Source: an uncultured Treponema sp. (GTDB lineage: Bacteria > Spirochaetota > Spirochaetia > Treponematales > Treponemataceae). Taken from it: a stretch of DNA of 6,431 nt. Within the stretch, counting starts at the first letter, position 1; each line of letters opens with the position of its first letter. Both the position numbers and the translations under genes were made by a program. Shown piece after piece: positions 1-5,772 of the stretch. Under the pieces are notes generated by a model. It had not been told where the DNA came from, ran no database searches, and was given only the letters and a program-made list of their open reading frames with translations. The DNA is taken from assembly GCA_937901865.1 (NCBI GenBank), contig CALDID010000233.1, positions 1 through 6,431 of the forward strand, in the 5' to 3' direction.

Positions 1-5
1 CTGTC

Positions 6-28
6 ATTCCCGTACTTGATACGGGAAT
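6..28. repeat. Short perfect palindrome (9-bp stem, 5-nt loop)
   Basis: ATTCCCGTA (6-14) and TACGGGAAT (20-28) are perfect inverted repeats around the loop CTTGA. The stem lies about 60 bases past the stop codon of the minus-strand lipoprotein gene. On that strand no T tract follows it, so it is not a textbook terminator for that gene. On the plus strand it is followed by CCTTTTAC, a weak T run, so it could end transcription of a gene left of the window. The TCATTCCCG...CGGGAATCC layout also resembles small palindromic elements that I recall being scattered between genes in several bacteria; that is recollection and was not checked. Confidence 0.6.
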
Positions 29-90
29 CCTTTTACAATACATAGAAGATTATCGAACAGGTCTATTTTAGTTATGAGAGAAACACGCCT

Positions 91-1023
91 CTATTGCTGC
101 AATGTGTAAGTATAGGTGTGGAATTTGCTTTCATAGCTCTGTTCCAATTTGTATTCGGTATTTGTGCTGATATCTGTGAGATTGCTTGGAAGTGCCGTGA
201 ATGTGAGCGTTACGCTAGACCCCGTCGTTCCCGTGCCGCTCGTGGTGTATGTGCCTGCCGCCGTGCCGAGCGATGTGTATCCTTCGCTAGATTCTTGAAA
301 AAGCGTGCCTGAGAATGTGCCGTTGGAGAATGTTGGATATATTTCGTATTCGCTCGAACTTGAATGGTCTTCAATTTCAAAACCGTGTTCGTCCATATCA
401 ATAGAAATGCTTTGTGATGTGCCATAACTGTAATAATCCATCTCAACAAAGGTCGGGAGTTCGCCGTCAAAATACCATATCAGCTCAAGGGTTTTCGCTG
501 TGTCGTCGATGTCGTATCTGAAAACGAGCTTCGTTGCAAACTCAAGAGCGGCTTCTGCGACTTCTTTTTCTAACTCATCGCCTGAAGCACCATAATTCTC
601 CAAAAGAGTTTTTAGCTCAGCAACACTTGAATACGAAAAAATTTCGCTGCTAGTAGAACTGCTATAATAAAACGACTTCAATCCCAAATACACCAATTTG
701 CTGTTTGAATTGTAAGTGTAGTTGTACGTGCTACCCTGCGTATCGCTGCCGTAAGTTTCGGTGAAAGTTGCGGTGCCGTCTGAATTGAAAGTCCACGCTC
801 CCTTTGCATTTCCGTGAGGAGAAGTATATGTCCACGATTTACTCGAAAGCTCATTTGTTCCGACAGAACTCGGCAGCGTAGCATACGTGGTTGACGAGCT
901 GGAGTTGTCATCGTCATCATCGTCGTCGTCCGCAGGATTACAGCCTGTTGCCGTAAAAAGCAATGCCGCCGCCAAAAGAAGCGCAGCAAACCAATGTGTT
1001 TTTGAGGAAAAAATCTTTTTCAT
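91..1023 (-). CDS. Putative lipoprotein of unknown function, 310 aa
   Basis: This is a secreted, lipid-anchored protein whose function I do not recognise. The start is the ATG at 1023, because TAGGAGGT (1029-1036) sits five bases ahead of it; an in-frame upstream ATG at 1044 lacks this support and would add residues before the signal peptide. Residues 1-27 are a lipoprotein signal peptide: MKKIF, a basic stretch, a hydrophobic core, then ATGC with Cys28 as the lipid-bearing residue. The lipobox is looser than the E. coli consensus, as is common in spirochaetes. The mature protein begins CNPA, then eight Asp (32-39), then Ser/Thr. The rest is rich in Ser, Thr, Tyr and Gly with alternating beta-type segments, for example GAWTFNSDGTATF and a C-terminal GTYTTSGTGTTGSSVTLTF stretch, suggesting a small beta-barrel or lipocalin-like fold (inference). 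A helical acidic piece lies in the middle. It is transcribed divergently from the gene at 1453. The real-gene call is strong; the function is open. Confidence 0.88.
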   Translation of the reverse strand: MKKIFSSKTHWFAALLLAAALLFTATGCNPADDDDDDDDNSSSSTTYATLPSSVGTNELSSKSWTYTSPHGNAKGAWTFNSDGTATFTETYGSDTQGSTYNYTYNSNSKLVYLGLKSFYYSSSTSSEIFSYSSVAELKTLLENYGASGDELEKEVAEAALEFATKLVFRYDIDDTAKTLELIWYFDGELPTFVEMDYYSYGTSQSISIDMDEHGFEIEDHSSSSEYEIYPTFSNGTFSGTLFQESSEGYTSLGTAAGTYTTSGTGTTGSSVTLTFTALPSNLTDISTNTEYKLEQSYESKFHTYTYTLQQ

Positions 1024-1028
1024 GCAAG

Positions 1029-1036
1029 ACCTCCTA
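1029..1036 (-). promoter_or_regulatory. Strong Shine-Dalgarno of the lipoprotein gene
   Basis: The minus strand reads TAGGAGGT, then CTTGC, then ATG AAA AAG. This near-perfect anti-16S match with a 5-base spacer fixes the start at 1023 rather than at the in-frame ATG 21 bases upstream. Confidence 0.85.
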
Positions 1037-1066
1037 AGCTGCATTTTGCAACTTTGAAATAAAAGT

Positions 1067-1094
1067 AAGATACCTTTTATTCTAACCTTGTGAA
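1067..1094 (-). promoter_or_regulatory. Candidate promoter of the lipoprotein gene
   Basis: On the minus strand TTCACA (1094-1089) and TATCTT (1072-1067) are separated by 16 bases, giving a leader of about 37 bases to the start codon. A run of ten T (1102-1093, minus strand) runs directly into the -35 hexamer and could act like an UP element. The hexamers match the sigma70 consensus only moderately, so this is a reasonable guess only. Confidence 0.4.
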
Positions 1095-1164
1095 AAAAAA
1101 AACTATATTACAGCAAAAAAATATTGTTTTTTTCTATTTTCCCAGCCGCAATCTGTGTATGCGT

Positions 1165-1369
1165 GTTCCCTGCGGAAAATTGCGTCGGCGAGAGTGAAAC
1201 GGGGCGTTTTTCGCGGGGAATTAGTTTCGCGAGAGCGTGGCGCGGCGTTTCTGGGAAAAAACTGTTTCCGCGAGAGCGAGGCGAAGCGTTCCCGAAGAAA
1301 AATGCGTTCCGCTGGAGTGCGGCAAGGCGTTCCCGTGAATAAATTGTCGCGAAAAAGCGTCCGCGCGCG
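1165..1369. repeat. Five exactly phased degenerate 41-bp tandem repeats
   Basis: Units begin at 1165, 1206, 1247, 1288 and 1329, each with GTT (GTTCCC, GTTTTT, GTTTCT, GTTCCC, GTTCCC). Every interval is exactly 41 bases. Within a unit the best-kept parts are the leading GTTCCC, a central A-rich block, a GTTTCCGC-like block, the core CGAGAGCG and the trailing GGCGNGGC. The core is clear in the second and third units, near-intact in the first and altered in the last two. Comparing units 2 with 3 and 3 with 4 by hand gives 27 and 26 identities of 41. The array is more GC-rich than the flanks and ends 21 bases before the -35 of the next gene. It is non-coding, because 41 is not a multiple of three. 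Confidence 0.8.
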
Positions 1370-1390
1370 ATTTATCACAGTAAATGACCG

Positions 1391-1419
1391 TTGCAGTTTT
1401 GCGCGAAAATCGCTATAGT
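1391..1419 (+). promoter_or_regulatory. Sigma70-type promoter of the 1453 gene
   Basis: TTGCAG (1391-1396) and TATAGT (1414-1419) are separated by 17 bases, the ideal spacing. Transcription would begin near 1426, giving a leader of about 27 bases that still contains the ribosome binding site AGAGGA (1442-1447). This also argues that the gene starts at 1453 and not at the in-frame ATG at 1384, which lies upstream of the promoter. Confidence 0.65.
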
Positions 1420-1452
1420 ATTTTTATCTTATTTGCAACACAGAGGATTTTT

Positions 1453-2097
1453 ATGACATTCAATCATTCAAACAAAGCGGCGACTCTGGCGGATTTTGCG
1501 CGCTCGGCGGTCGGCTCTTGCAGGGCAAAGGGGTTTACCGAGAAAAATTTTGTGCGCTTGACCGACAAAGTGGACACGCTCGAAAAAACGATGACAACGG
1601 CGATTAAGCGCGACAAAATCCCTTCAAACTTGGAAGCTCTCGACGCAAATCGCGACAATCTTATTCGCACGCTCAAGGCTCTCGTTACGGCGGCGGCGTT
1701 GCACCCCGATTCTGCGCAGCAAGCGGCTGGCAAGGCGGCGAAAGCGGTGTTCGATAAATACGGCGTGAAAATCGCGCGCGAAAGCTACGAGGGTGAAACA
1801 ACCTATGTGCGTTCTATGCTTGCGGATTTTGACGCGATTGCCTCTTCGGTGAAGGTCGTATCGGGCTTGAGCGAAACAATCGACGGCTTGAAAGAGGCGG
1901 AGGCGGCGTTTGAGGCGGAATATGCCTCTTATGCGCAGGCGATTGCGAACGCTGGAAAGAGTGCGACTGAGCTGAAAAAAGATTTGGTCGCGGCTCTCAA
2001 TTCGGGGCTTTTGGCGTATATCGACGCGGTTTCGCTCGTGGACGACGATTTCAAGGCGCTGCAGGCGGAACTTACGACGATTTTGGCGCGTATGTAG
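1453..2097 (+). CDS. Conserved-looking alpha-helical protein of unknown function, 214 aa
   Basis: I do not recognise this gene with confidence. The start is the ATG at 1453, preceded by AGAGGA five bases upstream and by a good promoter. The protein has no signal peptide, membrane segment or cysteine-rich or nucleotide-binding motif beyond a single Cys near the N terminus, so a cytoplasmic location is inferred. It is rich in Ala, Lys, Glu, Asp and Leu and reads as a string of amphipathic helices, for example residues KVDTLEKTMTTAIKRDKIP, then an Ala-rich helix around HPDSAQQAAGKAAKAVFDKYG, then LSETIDGLKEAEAAFEAEY and a last helix ALQAELTTILARM. Size and helical layout recall DUF6261-type proteins of Bacteroidetes, but this is a weak impression only. 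It is a single-gene unit closed by its own terminator, convergent with lptD. GC-rich codons such as GCG for Ala are frequent. Confidence 0.85.
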   Translation: MTFNHSNKAATLADFARSAVGSCRAKGFTEKNFVRLTDKVDTLEKTMTTAIKRDKIPSNLEALDANRDNLIRTLKALVTAAALHPDSAQQAAGKAAKAVFDKYGVKIARESYEGETTYVRSMLADFDAIASSVKVVSGLSETIDGLKEAEAAFEAEYASYAQAIANAGKSATELKKDLVAALNSGLLAYIDAVSLVDDDFKALQAELTTILARM

Positions 2098-2121
2098 CTC
2101 AAGCAGAGGATTTTAGTATCG

Positions 2122-2155
2122 GGCGAGTCGGAGAAATTGCGGCTCGCCTTTTTTT
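2122..2155 (+). terminator. Intrinsic terminator of the 1453 gene
   Basis: GGCGAGTCG (2122-2130) pairs with CGGCTCGCC (2140-2148) in a 9-bp stem with one G-T wobble and a nine-base loop, followed by seven T (2149-2155). It starts 24 bases after the stop codon. The T tract overlaps the TAA stop (2156-2154) of the convergent minus-strand gene. Read on the minus strand, the same stem follows that gene's stop but has no T run after it, so it should terminate well only in the plus direction. Confidence 0.85.
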
Positions 2156-5100
2156 ATGGGTTGAGCGTCCACTCGCCGTATTCGTCTTCGACTGTGGTTT
2201 TCATTGCTCCCATCGGTCGCCACGCCACGCTAATCGTGAAATACGGGCTGACATCGTAGTATTTTCGGCTCGTCGCCTCGTCGGTCAAAAGGCGCGGTTT
2301 TATCGTCAATGTGCTTGAGATGTCCCAGTCGTGCAGGTCGTGCGTAATCGTCATCTTGAGGCTCTTGAGCTTAAAGCCAGAGGCGCGGCGTTTTTCTTCG
2401 TCGTCGAAGCGGAACGAGTCGATTAAATCAAGCACGGGGTTCGTTTCGCCCGAAAGCTCGAAATCGTGATTTGAATACTTTTGGAAATAACGATAAATAG
2501 AATCATTGCGCGATTCTGAACTAAAGGTGATGTCAAAAAAGTCTTCGACGTGGAACGTGATTGACGGCACGAACAAGAAATAGGAACTTGTCGGTCGCTG
2601 ATAGTCATAAACAACAGAGCTTGAAAGGCTCGGCGCAACGGAAATGCGATTTTTCCAGCGGCGGAACGTCTTTTTGCTTTTGGCATAGGCAAGCGAGAGC
2701 TGTTTGGGCAAAAACTCCTTTTCGGTGTAATACGCCCAGCCTTTCGCTATTCCGAAATTGTCGTATTGCATATATGAGCCGTACATATAGCTCATCGTGT
2801 ACGCCGCTTGAAAATCCCACGCCGTCAGCGACACTTGCAGAGAATCTTTGTACCATTCTTCAAGGTCGAAATTAAATGATTCCGTCAGCTTGAGCTTGCT
2901 CGAAAACGCCGAGAACGTGAGCGACTGCTTGAAGTCTTCTTTTTCCCATTCTTCCGTGTCTTCGTTGTATTTTATGCCCGTTGAAGCTGTGAGCGTGGTA
3001 TACGGAAAGCCGAGCGTAAGAGTACTAGTGTATTCGTCGGTTACGGGCGGCAGGTTGGAGCTTAGAGAGAGCTTTTGCGAAAAATCGCCCTCTTGGCTCG
3101 CTAAATCAGCGGTGAGCTTATTGACGGTAACGCATTCATCGTCGCTCAAGTCTAGCGTGAGATATTCCCATTCTGGCTCGTCTGCGTTTCCGATGAAATT
3201 TGTGCGAATGAGTTTCACTGTTGAAGTATATGTTACACCTGTGTTTTTGAAATACGGATTATAATACAGCGGCTTGTATGAAACGCTGTTGTCGTTTTGC
3301 AAATCGAGTTTTCGGGCATTGTAATCTGTCGTCTTGACGGTGGCGGCGGAAGCCTCTGTGTAGCCCGTCGAAGAATCGCCCGTGATGTTCAAATAGGGGT
3401 GCGCTTGATAAACAGGCGTAAACGTGAACGAGTTTGTCGAGGTGAAATACGCCGTATCGTAGGAAAGTGCGCTTGTGAGCGTGGTGGGCGAGGTGAAATG
3501 ATGATACGTCGATTTGTATTCGTTCCAATCAAACTCGCTCGGCAGCTTTGGCGTGGCGTATGTTACCTGCGTTGTGTATACGGGCTTGATAGCATAGGTC
3601 AGCGCATAGTGCCACCCTGCAAAGCTCGCAAGCGAAAAATTGCCCAGCGTGATTTTCGGAAGCCCTGTTTCTTTTTCGATTTCTGCATCTTTTGCTTCCT
3701 TTTCGGCTCTTTCTTTTTCCTCTTGTTCTTTCTTTTCCTGCTCGGCTTTCGCTTCTGCTTCTTTTTTCGCCTCTTCCTCTTTCTTTTGCTTTTCCTCCTC
3801 TGTCAACTCTTCTTCCGATTTTTCCTCTTTATCTTCATCGACGGTTTCAGAGCCGTCATCGACGGTTTCAGAGCCGTCATCGACAGGTTCAGATTCGTCC
3901 GTATCGGTTTCAGAATCGTCTTCTTCACCCTTTTTCTCCGTGTCGCTAGAGGAAGAATTTAGCTCGCTGATGATTGACGGAGCGGTCAAGCTGACGGGAA
4001 ACACAGGGGCTTTTGCAGATGAGTTCTTGTTGCTGCTCGTTGGCGGATACTCGTAAATAGTGCCTGCGATAGAAAAGGCGATTTTAAGCGGCGTTACGCT
4101 TGACGGATAATAAAACTTTCTCTCAGGGCTGTATGTTCCCATATACGTCGTGTCATAGGTATCATACGAACTGTCGGTATACGCGGTGTTGGTAACCGCC
4201 GTAAACACAGAACTCGACGTGAGAGAGGAAATCGACAAGTCCGTAAGATAGGGATTTATCGCACTCGGCAGTGTCTGCTTATAAGAGCCTGTGATATTCC
4301 ATGTGAACGACGTAATCGCGCCTGTTTCGCTGTCGGTGTCGTCATCGCTTGAAGAAGTAGCAGTGTCGCCTTGCATTAAAAAGTCAATCCAATCCATCGT
4401 TTCGCTTCGGTCTTGAAAATCCTTCTTGAAATACGGGTCGGAATACACAGGGAGCGACACGGAGAGCGTAAAGGGCTTTGCAACGGTCGTTTTGAGGTTC
4501 GCCGCATAGCGAAACTGCGAATTGTAGCCCAAGAAATACGAGCGGTCGCTATGGCTTTCGCCTTGAATAAGCTCGCCGATAGTTTCGGGGGCAGAGGTTA
4601 CATACGTCGTTTTTGAAGTGCCTGTTTCAAAAATCGTCGTGGATTTTGAAAGCTGATAGCTGAAATCGAACTCGGTCAGATATGTGTCAGACGGCTTTAG
4701 TGCCGCGTCAAATCCCGCCGACCAACCGAGATTGCTATAATAATCCGCCATAATCTTTGCATAATGCGACGTATCGCCCGTGAAATCCGCGTCCAGATTG
4801 TGCAGCACCAAGCCCTCTCGCTCTTGCTCTTTCAATGCGCCCGTATTCACAAAGCTAAAATAGCTCGCGCTATCGTCGTCGCTCGCTTCTTCCTTGCCCT
4901 TTCTGCCATAAAGATATGTCGTCGTCTGAAAAAAGTAGCCCTCGCGGCTTCGGTAGCCGAGCACGGGGTGAAACAAAAGCTCGTCCTTGGGGTAATAAAA
5001 CGCAGGCAGATAGAGCACGGGGACTTCGCCAACAAAAATGCGCGCGTTCAAGAACGCGAACTCGCCGCCCGGGAGCAGCCAGATTTTGCTCGCCTTAATG

Positions 5101-5654
5101 CGCCAGTGCGGATTTTCGTCGTCGCAGAATGTGAGTGTGCCAGACTTAAACGTGATTGTGTTCGCCGCAGTTTTGCCAAACAAGTTCGAGATAACGATAA
5201 GCGTCGAGCCAGACGGCAGATTCACCGCATCGCTCGAGGCTTGCACGGCGCGTCCGTTGTCAAAAATGCCCTCCATTGTCGCCGTGTTGAGCAGCAGGCT
5301 ATTCGCCGTTACGCTGTCATTTTCGCCCGTCACGACCGACACATTTCCGATTGCGTGCAAAACTTCGGTGCGGCGGTTGTAGTTCACTTCGTCGGCGCTA
5401 ATCACGGATTTTTCTCCGTCCTTTTCCACGCTCAACTGAACGCCGCCCGACAGATACAATAAATCATCGCCGCTCTTTTCGTCTTTGCGATATTCCGCCG
5501 TTTGCGCGCTCTCTATCGTTACGACGGTAAGTGCCGCATCTGTAGCCGAGGGCTGTTTTTCAGCAGGCTGTTCTTTAGCATACAATGACAGCGGAAAAGC
5601 AAAAAAGAGAATAATAAAAACTATTTTTGAATACAATCTTTTCATTCTGGTCAT
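2154..5654 (-). CDS. lptD: LptD/OstA-like outer-membrane translocon protein, about 1166 aa
   Basis: LptD-family proteins sit in the outer membrane and insert lipopolysaccharide or a similar glycolipid into its outer leaflet; that role is known for the family and inferred here. Residues 1-26 form a signal peptide ending SLYA before KEQ. Residues about 43-165 are an OstA/LptA-like beta domain (LSGGVQLSVE, ISADEVNYNRRTEVLHAIG). Residues 177-243 hold the family signature: FCDDENPHW, then IFVGEVPVLYLPAFYYP, then HPVLGY and EGYFFQT. The remainder alternates aromatic and Thr/Ser residues as expected of a large beta barrel. It is far longer than E. coli LptD (roughly 780 aa), partly because of a charged insert at about 566-661. 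The mature protein has only two Cys (177 and 841). The start is uncertain: ATG at 5654 has GAGAG (5658-5662) close upstream; ATG at 5645 (MKRLY) is the alternative. A GTG at 5720 in the same frame gives a Cys-rich extension made of repeat DNA and is unlikely. The function is fairly secure; the lipid substrate is unknown. Confidence 0.85.
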   Translation of the reverse strand: MTRMKRLYSKIVFIILFFAFPLSLYAKEQPAEKQPSATDAALTVVTIESAQTAEYRKDEKSGDDLLYLSGGVQLSVEKDGEKSVISADEVNYNRRTEVLHAIGNVSVVTGENDSVTANSLLLNTATMEGIFDNGRAVQASSDAVNLPSGSTLIVISNLFGKTAANTITFKSGTLTFCDDENPHWRIKASKIWLLPGGEFAFLNARIFVGEVPVLYLPAFYYPKDELLFHPVLGYRSREGYFFQTTTYLYGRKGKEEASDDDSASYFSFVNTGALKEQEREGLVLHNLDADFTGDTSHYAKIMADYYSNLGWSAGFDAALKPSDTYLTEFDFSYQLSKSTTIFETGTSKTTYVTSAPETIGELIQGESHSDRSYFLGYNSQFRYAANLKTTVAKPFTLSVSLPVYSDPYFKKDFQDRSETMDWIDFLMQGDTATSSSDDDTDSETGAITSFTWNITGSYKQTLPSAINPYLTDLSISSLTSSSVFTAVTNTAYTDSSYDTYDTTYMGTYSPERKFYYPSSVTPLKIAFSIAGTIYEYPPTSSNKNSSAKAPVFPVSLTAPSIISELNSSSSDTEKKGEEDDSETDTDESEPVDDGSETVDDGSETVDEDKEEKSEEELTEEEKQKKEEEAKKEAEAKAEQEKKEQEEKERAEKEAKDAEIEKETGLPKITLGNFSLASFAGWHYALTYAIKPVYTTQVTYATPKLPSEFDWNEYKSTYHHFTSPTTLTSALSYDTAYFTSTNSFTFTPVYQAHPYLNITGDSSTGYTEASAATVKTTDYNARKLDLQNDNSVSYKPLYYNPYFKNTGVTYTSTVKLIRTNFIGNADEPEWEYLTLDLSDDECVTVNKLTADLASQEGDFSQKLSLSSNLPPVTDEYTSTLTLGFPYTTLTASTGIKYNEDTEEWEKEDFKQSLTFSAFSSKLKLTESFNFDLEEWYKDSLQVSLTAWDFQAAYTMSYMYGSYMQYDNFGIAKGWAYYTEKEFLPKQLSLAYAKSKKTFRRWKNRISVAPSLSSSVVYDYQRPTSSYFLFVPSITFHVEDFFDITFSSESRNDSIYRYFQKYSNHDFELSGETNPVLDLIDSFRFDDEEKRRASGFKLKSLKMTITHDLHDWDISSTLTIKPRLLTDEATSRKYYDVSPYFTISVAWRPMGAMKTTVEDEYGEWTLNP
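3660..3960 (-). repeat. Charged low-complexity insert encoded inside lptD
   Basis: About residues 566-661 of the LptD-like protein are almost entirely Glu, Lys, Asp, Ser, Thr, Ala and Gln. The N-terminal part is acidic (DTEKKGEEDDSETDTDESE). The C-terminal part is Glu/Lys-rich with spacing typical of a long single helix or coiled coil (EEEAKKEAEAKAEQEKKEQE). It lies between barrel-like segments and returns to beta-type sequence at KITLGNFSLASF. The reading frame stays open, so it is an in-frame insert and not damage. Confidence 0.8.
3837..3920 (-). repeat. Four 21-bp in-frame tandem repeats inside lptD
   Basis: Units lie at 3837-3857, 3858-3878, 3879-3899 and 3900-3920. The first two are identical; the third and fourth have diverged but keep the GGTTTCAGA-type core. 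On the minus strand they encode seven-residue units: DDSETDT, DESEPVD, DGSETVD, DGSETVD. The period is a multiple of three, so gain or loss of units keeps the frame. Confidence 0.85.
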
Positions 5655-5657
5655 TTT

Positions 5658-5662
5658 CTCTC
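5658..5662 (-). promoter_or_regulatory. Ribosome binding site that bears on the lptD start
   Basis: The minus strand reads GCAGAGAG, then AAA, then ATG ACC AGA ATG AAA. GAGAG is only three bases from the first ATG (5654) and twelve from the second (5645). Neither spacing is ideal, so both starts remain possible. The signal peptide is intact with either. Confidence 0.45.
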
Positions 5663-5668
5663 TGCACA

Positions 5669-5688
5669 TTGCACGAATATCGTTGCAA
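5669..5688. other. Stem-loop in the lptD leader (8-bp stem, one bulge)
   Basis: TTGCACGA (5669-5676) pairs with TCGT (5680-5683) plus GCAA (5685-5688), leaving loop ATA and a bulged T at 5684. It lies 15 bases upstream of the lptD start, so in an lptD transcript it would be close to the ribosome binding site. Confidence 0.5.
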
Positions 5689-5691
5689 GCA

Positions 5692-5712
5692 TTGCAAAGA
5701 CATTCTTTGCAA
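5692..5712. other. Stem-loop in the lptD leader (perfect 9-bp stem, 3-nt loop)
   Basis: TTGCAAAGA (5692-5700) and TCTTTGCAA (5704-5712) are perfect inverted repeats around CAT. No T run follows on either strand, so it is not an ordinary terminator. A third, weaker stem with five pairs (TGCAC 5739-5743 and GTGCA 5752-5756) lies further upstream. Confidence 0.55.
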
Positions 5713-5772
5713 GCCTGCACACATATTCACTCAAGCCCTGCACAGACTCCCGTGCAAGCCCTGCTCTGCCTT

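Larger units (their letters stand above)
1024..1452. other. Divergent intergenic region with no credible gene
   Basis: This 429-base gap separates the minus-strand lipoprotein gene from the plus-strand gene at 1453. It contains the leader and candidate promoter of the former, an A10 tract (1093-1102), an AT-only inverted repeat (seven A at 1115-1121, five-base loop, seven T at 1127-1133), the 41-bp repeat array (1165-1369) and the promoter of the latter. The open frames across 1103-1418 run through the 41-bp repeats, whose period is not a multiple of three. They give Arg-rich, low-information translations on both strands, so I do not call them genes. Confidence 0.75.

Noticed and set aside
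1165..1369. CRISPR array
   Set aside because: The repeats are directly tandem and degenerate, with no unique spacers of similar length and no cas genes.
1103..1418. Overlapping open frames on both strands in the divergent intergenic region
   Set aside because: They read through the 41-bp repeats in shifting frames, are Arg/Ser-rich, have no convincing ribosome binding site and cross the promoter of the 1453 gene.
3297..4056. Long plus-strand frames antisense to lptD, rich in Phe/Ser/Leu
   Set aside because: They are the complement of the Glu/Lys-rich coding insert; the Phe/Leu/Ser-rich content is a direct effect of that composition.
4764..5462. 232-aa plus-strand open frame antisense to lptD
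   Set aside because: It has an Arg/Ala-rich composition with no recognisable motif and lies opposite the well-supported LptD signature region.
5655..5720. N-terminal extension of lptD from the GTG at 5720 (Cys-rich)
   Set aside because: It is translated repeat DNA, begins with GTG, and would put about 22 residues before a good signal peptide.
5655..5772. Sigma70 promoter for lptD
   Set aside because: TTGCAA-like hexamers occur within the repeats, but no TATAAT-like box lies at a proper distance; the promoter may lie within or upstream of the methyltransferase gene.
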